DNA from: an uncultured Erysipelotrichaceae bacterium
GTDB lineage: Bacteria; Bacillota_I; Bacilli_A; RF39; UBA660
Length of the DNA stretch: 8,107 nucleotides
Assembly: GCA_951801995.1 (NCBI GenBank)
Contig: CATOOY010000050.1
Span: 1-8,107 of the forward strand
Reading direction: 5' to 3'
The position numbers and the translations under genes are program-made. Numbering within the stretch: the stretch's first letter is position 1; each line of letters opens with the position of its first letter. Under the pieces are notes generated by a model. That model saw only the letters and a program-made list of their open reading frames with translations, searched no databases and was not told the DNA's origin. Positions 1 through 5,777 of this stretch are shown in pieces.

Positions 1-37
1 CATCATCCCATCTTTTAATAACATTCTCTTTCCCCAT
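1..37 (-). CDS. Possible start of a further downstream gene, cut by the window edge
   Basis: On the minus strand an ATG lies 12 bases after the stop of the C1q-like gene. It opens a frame (MGKENVIKRWDD) that runs off the left edge without a stop. The upstream bases are AAGAAA, so the ribosome binding site is weak and the start is uncertain. Only 12 codons are visible, too few to name a family. If real, it would be the third gene of the prepilin/C1q-like operon. It could equally be non-coding sequence. Confidence 0.3.
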   Translation of the reverse strand, partial: MGKENVIKRWDD

Positions 38-49
38 TTTCTTATAAAA

Positions 50-634
50 CTAACCAACATAATAAATATAATAATATGCTATTTTCCAGTAATCTCCACC
101 ATTTGCTTTATATTTAGCAGAAATAGTATCACCTGCTTTTAAGGAAACAAGCTTATGAGAAAAATTATAAGTATCATAACTCTGATTTGCCTCCATTACA
201 TACTTGTCATTAACCAAAACTTGAACATGTCCACTAAAAGAAGCACCCAGTTGTTGATTCATATAACTACCAGCAACACAAAAAATAATATAATTACCAT
301 CTTTCTTAACCGTAAACTTATTATTTTGAAGAGAAACATAATCCGTGACATTAGAAGCGATTACACCTGGAACATAACTAAGAGACGTAACACTAGAATG
401 ATATCGAATTCTACCAGTTCCTAACAAAAGAGAAACCGATGGTGTATTTTTTATCTTATATAAATCATTTAATGCCTCTTCCACATTCTCTACTTTCCAA
501 TTCTTATCATTTGGTTGAAAAGATACAATAGAAGCAAAGTAAGTATAAGCACCATACACAGTAAGACTACCACATAAAATTCCAATAAAAAAGCCCAAAA
601 CTATTTTGATATTCTTTTGGATAAAAATTCTCAT
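50..634 (-). CDS. Membrane-anchored surface protein with C1q/TNF-like jelly-roll domain
   Basis: A 194-residue protein. A short basic N-terminus (residues 1-10) precedes one hydrophobic helix (about 11-33), which should act as a signal anchor or uncleaved signal. Residues 34-61 hold the motif ASxVSFxP...NWKVxNV...ALxDLY, also found at the C-terminus of the upstream prepilin-like protein. Residues from about 67 to the end look like a C1q/TNF-type beta jelly roll: a FTVKKDGNYIIFCVAG strand segment, then LVSLKAGDTISAKY, and an aromatic last strand ending YYIYYVG. In this superfamily such domains usually trimerise and bind ligands, so a cell-surface binding role is inferred. The ATG at 634 sits behind AAGTAGGGGG, which contains the TAG stop of the upstream gene, so the two are probably translationally coupled. 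The jelly-roll call rests on pattern and length, not on an alignment. No sortase motif or prepilin cleavage site is visible. Confidence 0.7.
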   Translation of the reverse strand: MRIFIQKNIKIVLGFFIGILCGSLTVYGAYTYFASIVSFQPNDKNWKVENVEEALNDLYKIKNTPSVSLLLGTGRIRYHSSVTSLSYVPGVIASNVTDYVSLQNNKFTVKKDGNYIIFCVAGSYMNQQLGASFSGHVQVLVNDKYVMEANQSYDTYNFSHKLVSLKAGDTISAKYKANGGDYWKIAYYYIYYVG

Positions 635-642
635 ATATCCCC

Positions 643-1155
643 CTACTTCCTATATAAATCATCAAGGGCAGAAGCAACATTATCTACCTTCCAATTTGGA
701 TTTTTTGGTGTAAAAGAAACAGAAGAAGCATCAATTTTATTTACACCTTCACAATTCATAAATGTAATTCCATTATTTTTCACATATTTTCCACAATACT
801 TTCCCTTTTGAAACGTAGCTATTTCTACAAAATCTTGTGCACCAAATTCAACCCGTAAAACATCTAATTTTTCACCATGTACTTTGAGTAAAAAAGAAGA
901 ATTATTCGTACAATTCATTGTATCTTGTGATAAAAAACACATTGCATGAGAAAAATTTTTCTTCGTATCAGGTATAACATTAATAGTAAGCGTTGCCTCC
1001 ACTGCACGTATATAAGAATTTACAGATTCCTGAACAGTATTTTTCCTAGAATTTTCTATAACAAAAAATAAGATAGGAATTGTAATAAGAGCAATCACTG
1101 CAAGTATTACTAAAACAGCAAGTAATTCTATTAATGTAAACCCTTCCCTTTTCAT
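643..1155 (-). CDS. Type IV prepilin-like (pseudopilin) protein
   Basis: A 170-residue protein with a class III (prepilin) signal. The short leader MKREG is followed by FTLIELLAVLVILAVIALIT, so a prepilin peptidase would cut between Gly5 and Phe6, leaving Phe1 and Glu5 in the mature protein as in type IV pilins and competence or secretion pseudopilins. The helix spans about residues 6-33. The globular part has four cysteines (73, 82, 121, 135) that could form two disulphides outside the cell. Residues 143-170 carry the ASSVSFTP...NWKVDNV...ALDDLY motif shared with the next gene. The ATG at 1155 is preceded by GAAAGTAGGG, one mismatch from an ideal ribosome binding site, with six to seven bases of spacing. 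It is the first gene of a tight pair (8 bases to the next start). No assembly ATPase, platform protein or prepilin peptidase is in the window, so the exact machine is unknown. Confidence 0.85.
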   Translation of the reverse strand: MKREGFTLIELLAVLVILAVIALITIPILFFVIENSRKNTVQESVNSYIRAVEATLTINVIPDTKKNFSHAMCFLSQDTMNCTNNSSFLLKVHGEKLDVLRVEFGAQDFVEIATFQKGKYCGKYVKNNGITFMNCEGVNKIDASSVSFTPKNPNWKVDNVASALDDLYRK

Positions 1156-1178
1156 ATAAACCCTACTTTCTTATTAAT

Positions 1179-1207
1179 AGAATAACACAAAAATATACAA
1201 ATGAAAA
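1179..1207 (-). promoter_or_regulatory. Possible promoter of the prepilin/C1q-like pair
   Basis: On the minus strand TTTTCA, 17 bases, then TATTCT with TGT directly before the -10 (extended -10). Each hexamer matches consensus at 4 of 6, so it is weak. It is supported by resemblance to the leader of the other prepilin gene: both have TTTTGTG around the -10 and end in GAAAGTAGG. The -35 overlaps the T-run of the pyk terminator. Confidence 0.35.
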
Positions 1208-1234
1208 GAAAAATAAGTGATAATACACTTACTT
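1204..1234 (-). terminator. Intrinsic terminator of pyk
   Basis: Just after the pyk stop, read on the minus strand, a perfect 6-bp stem TAAGTG / CACTTA encloses a six-base loop TATTAT. The stem extends to about 9 bp with one G-T pair and is followed by TTTTTCTTTT. The stem is short and AT-rich, but position and T-run fit a Rho-independent terminator that separates pyk from the prepilin pair downstream. Confidence 0.65.
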
Positions 1235-1236
1235 TA

Positions 1237-2652
1237 TTAAATTTCCTCTATCTTCATAAAATTAGTTGTTTTTACTTCTGCATTATTAGGAAAACCACCT
1301 GTTACAATAATAGTGTCTCCCTGTTTAGAATGCATACATTCTATTGCTTTTCTCTTGGCATCTGCTACAATTTCATCAGTAGAATCATATTCTCCTACAA
1401 TAACAGAGTATACACCATAATCTAAAGCAAGACTAAGAGCTACTTTCTTATCAGGTACAGTTGCTAAAATAAAGGCATTAGGTCTTAAATTACTAATCTT
1501 TTTAGCAGTATAACCACTCATGGTAGCAGCTACAATTACATTTGTATTCAAATCTTTACTAGCAGTAATAACACTTTCTGCAATAACAGAAGTAATATCT
1601 TTTTTACCTTTTTGCTCATATGGATTATTATAATGATGATAATCTTCTACTTTTTCACAAATTTCAGTCATTTTTTGTACTGTTTCCACAGGATAATTTC
1701 CAATAGTTGTTTCATCACTTGTCATAATCGCATCACATCCAGCAAGAACAGCATTGGCAACATCTGTCACTTCTGCATTAGTAGGTCTAATATTTTTCTT
1801 CATACTATACATCATCTGTGTAGCCATTACAACAACTTTTCCCTTTTCTCTACATTTTTCAATCATCATTTGTTGATAACGTGGTAAATTTTCCACACCT
1901 GTTTCAATTCCAAGATCTCCACGAGCTACCATAATAACATCAGATTCTTCTACAATTTCATCCAAATTATCCATAGCATATTGTGTTTCTACTTTTGAAA
2001 CAATTGGCATATTTGGTTTTCCATATTCTTTACATAAAGCACGAACTTCTCTTATATCCTCTGCACTATTTACAAAAGAAATAGCTAAATAATCTCCATC
2101 ATGTTCACAAGCATACTGAATATCTTCCTTATCCTTTTCACTTATATATGGAATATCAAGTTTAATACCAGGAATACAAACCCCACGTCTATTTTTAATT
2201 TTTCCACCATTTACAATACGACAAGTAACTCCTTCGCCATCATCATCTACATCTTCCACAACAAGTTTATAAAATCCATCATCCAAAAGTATTTCCATAC
2301 CTACTTTTACATCTTTCAAAACATTTGTATAGTTAATAGATATTTCCTTATTTGTTCCCAATATATCTTTTTCCACAATACGAATAGTATTTCCACTAAT
2401 CAATTCAATTTCATCATTTTCAAAATTACCTGTACGTAAATCAGGTCCTTTTGTATCATATAAAATAGCAATATTGGCATTTAATTCTTCATTTGCTCTT
2501 TTTACTAAATCTTCATCAATTTTTCTTTCTTCCATAGTAGCATGGGAAAAATTAATACGAGCAACATTCATTCCAGCTTCTACAATTCCCTTAAAGTTTT
2601 CCCAAGTTTGTGTAGAAGGACCAATACTACAAATAATTTTTGTTTTCTTCAT
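1237..2652 (-). CDS. pyk: Pyruvate kinase (EC 2.7.1.40)
   Basis: A 471-residue cytosolic enzyme converting phosphoenolpyruvate and ADP to pyruvate and ATP, the last step of glycolysis. Visible motifs: IICSIGPST (7-14), RINFSH with Arg32, Asn34 and Ser36, DTKGPDLRTG (66-75), a PK beta-barrel insert (about 76-160), SKVET with Lys220 and Glu222, MVARGDLGIE (241-250), ATQMMYSM (277-284), RPTNAEVTDVANAVLAG (289-305), and a C-terminal alpha/beta domain with SGYTAKKIS (379-387) and TTNFMKI at the end. Length is usual for enzymes without the extra C-terminal domain of Bacillus Pyk. ATG 2652 is preferred over an upstream ATG (2676) because AAAGGAGAGGT lies just before it and homology starts there. Two departures from the common family pattern: Asp71 in KGPDLRTG, where Glu is usual, and SDETT (312-316), where SGETA is usual. 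It probably belongs with pduL-mutM (62-base gap). Confidence 0.95.
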   Translation of the reverse strand: MKKTKIICSIGPSTQTWENFKGIVEAGMNVARINFSHATMEERKIDEDLVKRANEELNANIAILYDTKGPDLRTGNFENDEIELISGNTIRIVEKDILGTNKEISINYTNVLKDVKVGMEILLDDGFYKLVVEDVDDDGEGVTCRIVNGGKIKNRRGVCIPGIKLDIPYISEKDKEDIQYACEHDGDYLAISFVNSAEDIREVRALCKEYGKPNMPIVSKVETQYAMDNLDEIVEESDVIMVARGDLGIETGVENLPRYQQMMIEKCREKGKVVVMATQMMYSMKKNIRPTNAEVTDVANAVLAGCDAIMTSDETTIGNYPVETVQKMTEICEKVEDYHHYNNPYEQKGKKDITSVIAESVITASKDLNTNVIVAATMSGYTAKKISNLRPNAFILATVPDKKVALSLALDYGVYSVIVGEYDSTDEIVADAKRKAIECMHSKQGDTIIVTGGFPNNAEVKTTNFMKIEEI

Positions 2653-2714
2653 AACTACCTCTCCTTTTTTTGACACCCCAACATATTAACATTTTTTGAA
2701 GGAAAAAGCAAATA

Positions 2715-3533
2715 CTATTTTTGACAAATATCACAAATATAGGTACCTCTTCCCCCTACTACTATTTTATGAATAGGATTTCCACAGTGTACACACTTCT
2801 CTTTATCTTTCCCATGAATAAAAAGTTCATTTTGAAATTTACCATGAACACCTTCACTAGAAGTATAAGTGCGAATAGTAGTTCCCCCAAGCCCAATTGC
2901 TTTTTCCAAAACAATTTTTGTATTTTCAAGTATTTTTAAAAGCTCCTTTTCATTTATCTCCATACTAGGTCGAAGAGGATGTATACCACTTAAAAACAAA
3001 ATCTCATCCACATAAATATTACCTATTCCTGCAATAATATGTTGATTCAGTAAACTTGTTTTAATTGGAACATGTTTTTCTTTTAATTTATCTTTTAAAT
3101 ACAAAACAGTAAGGCTTTCATCAAAAGGCTCTTTTCCCAAATCTTTTAAAGGTTTTACCTTTTCAATATTGTTTTTTTCAATTAGATACATTCTCCCAAA
3201 CTTACGAGTATCTAAATACCGTAAAGTACTATGATCAGAAAAAACAAAACATACATGTTCATGTTTTAAAATAGCTTCTTCCTCTCCTCGAATAAAATAT
3301 TTACCTTCCATTCGTAAATGACTTAATAAATAGAAATCACCTAAATCAAACAAAAGCCATTTACCTCTTCTTTTTATATCCACTATTTCTTTATTCATAC
3401 AATTTTTAGTAAAAAAAGAAATAGGAGTTGCAACAATTTTATCATAATAAATATGTATTCCTACTATCTTTTTATGAAGAACCTTATTTTTTAAAGATTC
3501 CTTTACTGTTTCTACTTCTGGAAGTTCTGGCAT
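2715..3533 (-). CDS. mutM: Formamidopyrimidine-DNA glycosylase (Fpg/MutM)
   Basis: A 272-residue DNA repair enzyme that removes oxidised purines such as 8-oxoguanine and nicks the DNA by beta/delta elimination. The start MPELPEVETV gives the catalytic Pro2 (Schiff base) and Glu3. Lys58 lies in RRGKWLLF, and Met75 in HLRMEGK is the residue expected to fill the gap left by the flipped base. DTRKFG (109-114) follows. The helix-two-turn-helix contains IAGIGNIYVDE with Asn172. The C-terminal zinc finger has Cys247, Cys250, Cys267 and Cys270, with Arg262 in the GGRGTY beta-hairpin. Length and all key residues fit an active Fpg rather than a Nei-type enzyme. Its ATG lies 8 bases after the pduL stop, and that TAG stop is part of its ribosome binding site (AAAGTAGGTG), so the two genes are coupled. 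Confidence 0.96.
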   Translation of the reverse strand: MPELPEVETVKESLKNKVLHKKIVGIHIYYDKIVATPISFFTKNCMNKEIVDIKRRGKWLLFDLGDFYLLSHLRMEGKYFIRGEEEAILKHEHVCFVFSDHSTLRYLDTRKFGRMYLIEKNNIEKVKPLKDLGKEPFDESLTVLYLKDKLKEKHVPIKTSLLNQHIIAGIGNIYVDEILFLSGIHPLRPSMEINEKELLKILENTKIVLEKAIGLGGTTIRTYTSSEGVHGKFQNELFIHGKDKEKCVHCGNPIHKIVVGGRGTYICDICQK

Positions 3534-3541
3534 AAAATCAC

Positions 3542-4105
3542 CTACTTTATAATTTCACAAATATCTCCATCTTTTACACACAATGCATTGGCATCATCTG
3601 TATCTAAATGAAGTTCAAAATAAGAAAGCGATGCTTCTTTAATATGAACATGCTCTAAAATAGCACCTTTCTCACTTTCTATTTTTACACATACTTCATC
3701 TTCATCAAAACCCTTTTCTTTTCTTTCCTGTGGTGTAACATGAATATGACGCGTTGCAATTATGCACCCCTCCTTTAAATTTACACTTCCACAAGGACCT
3801 ATTAATGTAATAGGAGCACTTTTTTGAATATCACCAGAATCACGAACAGGAGGACAAATACCCAATTTATAAGCATCTGTTTTTGAAATTTCAACTTGTG
3901 TATAATCACGAACAGGTCCAAGTATTCTTACATTTTCAATTTTACTTTTTTCTGTTGCAATTGTAACCATCTCTTCTGCTGCAAACTGTGTAGGCTGATG
4001 TAAATCTTTCTTATTACGAAGAACATAATTCTTACCAAATAACACATCTAAAACATCTCTACTCACATGTACATGTCTTGCAGATACACCAATAGATACA
4101 TTCAT
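3542..4105 (-). CDS. pduL: PduL-type phosphate acyltransferase (phosphotransacetylase/propanoyltransferase)
   Basis: A 187-residue enzyme that swaps CoA for phosphate on acetyl- or propanoyl-CoA, giving acyl-phosphate that acetate kinase can use to make ATP. Two zinc sites of the family are recognisable: His11 and His13 in SARHVHVS with Glu72 in TQVEIS, and His120 and His122 in ATRHIHVT with His166 in FELHLD. Arg66 in GPVRDYTQ fits the phosphate-binding arginine. The spacing closely matches that described for the Rhodopseudomonas enzyme. The protein begins directly at the catalytic domain and lacks the N-terminal helix that targets microcompartment versions. With no shell genes nearby, it is probably a cytosolic phosphotransacetylase in acetate metabolism. 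ATG 4105 follows TAGGAGAG. It is first in the pduL-mutM-pyk cluster. Confidence 0.93.
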   Translation of the reverse strand: MNVSIGVSARHVHVSRDVLDVLFGKNYVLRNKKDLHQPTQFAAEEMVTIATEKSKIENVRILGPVRDYTQVEISKTDAYKLGICPPVRDSGDIQKSAPITLIGPCGSVNLKEGCIIATRHIHVTPQERKEKGFDEDEVCVKIESEKGAILEHVHIKEASLSYFELHLDTDDANALCVKDGDICEIIK

Positions 4106-4124
4106 ATTCTCACTCTCCTAAAGT

Positions 4125-4153
4125 ATTATAGCATATTTTGCTTTTCTTTTTAA
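4125..4153 (-). promoter_or_regulatory. Vegetative promoter of pduL-mutM-pyk
   Basis: Read on the minus strand: TTAAAA, 17 bases, then a perfect TATAAT preceded by TGC, giving an extended -10. Transcription would start about 13 bases before the pduL ATG, leaving a short leader with the TAGGAGAG ribosome binding site. It lies in the 73-base gap shared with divergent gerQ. Confidence 0.75.
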
Positions 4154-4178
4154 TATATTTTGATGAAAGGAGATTTTT

Positions 4179-4550
4179 ATGAATAACGAATATTTTAATG
4201 GTGTAAATAATCCAAACCCAGGTTCCCCTTTATACTATGGAAATGTAATGGTACCTAATCAGGATACAGCTCCTACTATCAATAATATAAATAGTGGAAA
4301 CGAAAATAATGATTATATTGATAACGTGTTACAACGAATTGAACCAATCAAGGCAACTTTTTATATGACATTTACAGGTTCAAATGAATGGAGAGATAAA
4401 GCTTTTGAAGGTATTTTAGAAGCTGCAGGACGAGATCATGTCATTATACACAATCCCACTACAGGAAAATGGTATCTACTCCCTAATCTTTATGTAGATT
4501 ATATAGAATTTGATGAAGATATTCAAAAATACATAAGAAAAACAAGTTAA
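4179..4550 (+). CDS. gerQ: GerQ-family spore coat/germination protein
   Basis: A 123-residue protein matching the C-terminal domain of Bacillus GerQ (YwdL). Conserved blocks are ATFYMTFTGSNEW (59-71), GILEAAGRDHVII (78-90) and TGKWYLLPNLYVDYIEFDE (95-113). The N-terminus (1-45) is short, Asn/Pro/Gly-rich and probably disordered, so the protein is shorter than the 181-residue Bacillus version. In Bacillus, GerQ is an inner-coat protein cross-linked by transglutaminase and needed to localise the cortex hydrolase CwlJ. No cwlJ is next to it here. The start follows AAAGGAGA with seven bases of spacing. Control by a mother-cell sigma factor is expected, but no clear SigE/SigK promoter was found in the short upstream gap. 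Confidence 0.92.
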   Translation: MNNEYFNGVNNPNPGSPLYYGNVMVPNQDTAPTINNINSGNENNDYIDNVLQRIEPIKATFYMTFTGSNEWRDKAFEGILEAAGRDHVIIHNPTTGKWYLLPNLYVDYIEFDEDIQKYIRKTS

Positions 4551-4553
4551 GAA

Positions 4554-4582
4554 TTGAAAAGGAAATAAAAGTTTGTTATACT
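4554..4582 (+). promoter_or_regulatory. Vegetative promoter of the lemA-like gene
   Basis: TTGAAA, 17 bases, then TATACT preceded by TGT (extended -10). Both hexamers match consensus at 5 of 6. It starts four bases after the gerQ stop and ends 16 bases before the lemA-like ATG, so that gene can be expressed independently of sporulation-time gerQ. Confidence 0.75.
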
Positions 4583-4598
4583 ATATATAGGTGGTATA

Positions 4599-5141
4599 AT
4601 GACAGTAATGATGTATGTTTTATTCACATTGATATTAATTGGTTTACTCCTTATTTGGTATGCCAATATATATAATAAATTTCAATCTTTTATTATAAGA
4701 ATTAATGAAGCAGAAGCTTCTATTGATACTGTTTTAAGAAAAAGATTTGATCTTTTAAATAAATCAATTCATATTATTGAAAACACATTAGAAACAAAAA
4801 ATGTTTTAGAAATTATTATAAAATTACGTTCTAGAAAATTAAGTAATTTTGAATTAGATAGACAATTATATGAAGCAATCAATGAATTTAACGAGTATAA
4901 AGAAATACATAAAGAACTTTTAAAATCAGAAAATTTTGTAAAAATTGATATTGGTCTCAATGAATCAGAAGCAGAAATAGTTGCTCTTCGTAAATATTAT
5001 AATGATATTATTACAGATTATAATAGTTTAGTAAAAACTATTCCTGCCAATATAGTAAGTAAAATCAGTAAATTTAAAACAAAAACATATTTTGATGGGA
5101 AAAATATGGAAGATGAAGATACAAAAGATTTCAAATTATAG
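4599..5141 (+). CDS. LemA-like membrane protein
   Basis: A 180-residue protein with one N-terminal membrane helix (about 5-23) and a long, mostly helical, charged remainder. YNKFQSFIIRINEAEASIDTVLRKRFDLL (25-53) follows the LemA-family pattern of a YN start, a helix and a [KR]RxDL motif. RKYYNDIITDYNSLVKTIPANIV (131-153) matches the family's R.YN..v..YN..i...P signature. The tail is acidic. LemA proteins have an N-out membrane anchor and a helical bundle domain, and their biochemical role is unknown. The ATG follows AGGTGG with seven bases of spacing and the gene has its own promoter. A weak hairpin follows its stop. Confidence 0.85.
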   Translation: MTVMMYVLFTLILIGLLLIWYANIYNKFQSFIIRINEAEASIDTVLRKRFDLLNKSIHIIENTLETKNVLEIIIKLRSRKLSNFELDRQLYEAINEFNEYKEIHKELLKSENFVKIDIGLNESEAEIVALRKYYNDIITDYNSLVKTIPANIVSKISKFKTKTYFDGKNMEDEDTKDFKL

Positions 5142-5142
5142 A

Positions 5143-5159
5143 AGCCAAAAGGGCTCTTT
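5143..5159 (+). terminator. Weak hairpin after the lemA-like gene
   Basis: AGCC, a five-base loop AAAAG, then GGCT and CTTT, directly after the lemA-like stop. The stem is only 4 bp and the T-run is three bases before the insertion sequence end begins. It may be a terminator whose T-run was cut off or supplied by the inserted element. Confidence 0.35.
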
Positions 5160-5174
5160 CAGAATATTGACAAA
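5157..5174 (+). repeat. Left terminal inverted repeat of the IS remnant
   Basis: TTTCAGAATATTGACAAA, matching the reverse complement of 5741-5758 at 16 of 18 positions. It starts inside the short T-run of the hairpin behind the lemA-like gene, so the true outer end may be the CAG three bases further in. Confidence 0.75.
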
Positions 5175-5312
5175 GTGGTACATTCATTTAAAAAGAATAT
5201 ACTACTTTTTTATTGAAAATTTTATAAAATAAATAAAGTTTATGAAAATTTGTAAAATATTGAAATTATTAGAGTATGATCTGCATATCCAGTTTACCAT
5301 TTTCTTTAAATA

Positions 5313-5602
5313 TTACATATAAAAATCATAGTGCCCTCTCTCTTGAACAGTCCAAGAACCATTGCAAATCTTAAACCATGGTATTCTTCCCATCAAATGA
5401 ATTCCAAATATTAATTTAAAAAATATCACTGATGATAGACTTGGTTTTCCTGATATACTATATAAATATTTACTATATCTTCTATGAATCTGAAACCTAT
5501 GCAGTTATCTAATTTTCTTATCAAATGGTCCTTGGGTACTAATTCATCCAATGCACTTAATATTATACAATCATTTTTTCTTATTTGTTTCGTCATTGCC
5601 AT
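5313..5602 (-). pseudogene. IS1182-family transposase, truncated and frameshifted
   Basis: From ATG 5602 the minus strand reads MAMTKQIRKNDCIILSALDE and continues LVPKDHLIRKLDNCIGFRF and IEDIVNIY. This resembles the N-terminus of IS1182-type transposases (LDELVPKDHLIRKLD...). The frame then meets a stop. A change of frame near the IVNIY segment restores family-like sequence (YSISGKPSLSSVIFFKLIFG), matching the usual YS...GKPSISPVVLFKL region. After about 25 further codons of unclear origin it ends at TAA 5313. The catalytic DDE region is absent, so it cannot be active. Confidence 0.72.
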
Positions 5603-5740
5603 ATTATGTCCCCAACATCTCTATTTTATCATTTTTCCATAAAAAAAAGCGAGCATGACAATATATTTGCTAAGAATAGATTATTGCTCACATATATATT
5701 GTATCAAATTTATCTGTATATGAAAAGACTATTGAACTTA

Positions 5741-5758
5741 TTTGTCAACAGTCTGAAA
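5741..5758 (-). repeat. Right terminal inverted repeat of the IS remnant
   Basis: Read on the minus strand, TTTCAGACTGTTGACAAA. It overlaps by three bases the hairpin that follows the collar-domain prepilin gene. It contains TTGACA, but no -10 at a suitable distance was found. Confidence 0.75.
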
Positions 5759-5775
5759 CTACTAAAAAGTAGTTT
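5756..5775 (-). terminator. Hairpin after the collar-domain prepilin gene
   Basis: Two bases beyond the stop, on the minus strand, a perfect 7-bp stem AAACTAC / GTAGTTT encloses the loop TTTTTA. The only T-run left after the stem is its own TTT, because the insertion sequence end follows at once. It is plausibly the gene's terminator, truncated by the insertion. Confidence 0.5.
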
Positions 5776-5777
5776 AA

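Larger units (their letters stand above)
5157..5758. mobile_element. Degenerate IS1182-like insertion sequence remnant
   Basis: A 602-bp element bounded by imperfect inverted repeats: TTTCAGAATATTGACAAA at the left and, read inward from the right, TTTCAGACTGTTGACAAA, matching at 16 of 18. On the minus strand the interior keeps the N-terminal part of an IS1182-type transposase and what may be its C-terminal tail (about 5187-5312, with internal stops). The central catalytic part is missing. Intact members of the family are about 1.6-1.9 kb, so most of the element has been deleted. No convincing target duplication is visible. This accounts for the whole gene-free stretch between the lemA-like gene and the collar-domain prepilin. 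Confidence 0.72.

Noticed and set aside
2653..2714. Separate promoter or terminator between mutM and pyk
   Set aside because: Only a poor match (TTGCTT, 17 bases, TAATAT) and no stable hairpin were found, so pyk is treated as the last gene of the pduL cluster.
5175..5312. C-terminal transposase tail on the minus strand
   Set aside because: The translation has internal stops and only general resemblance, so it is mentioned within the IS entry but not called as a separate gene piece.
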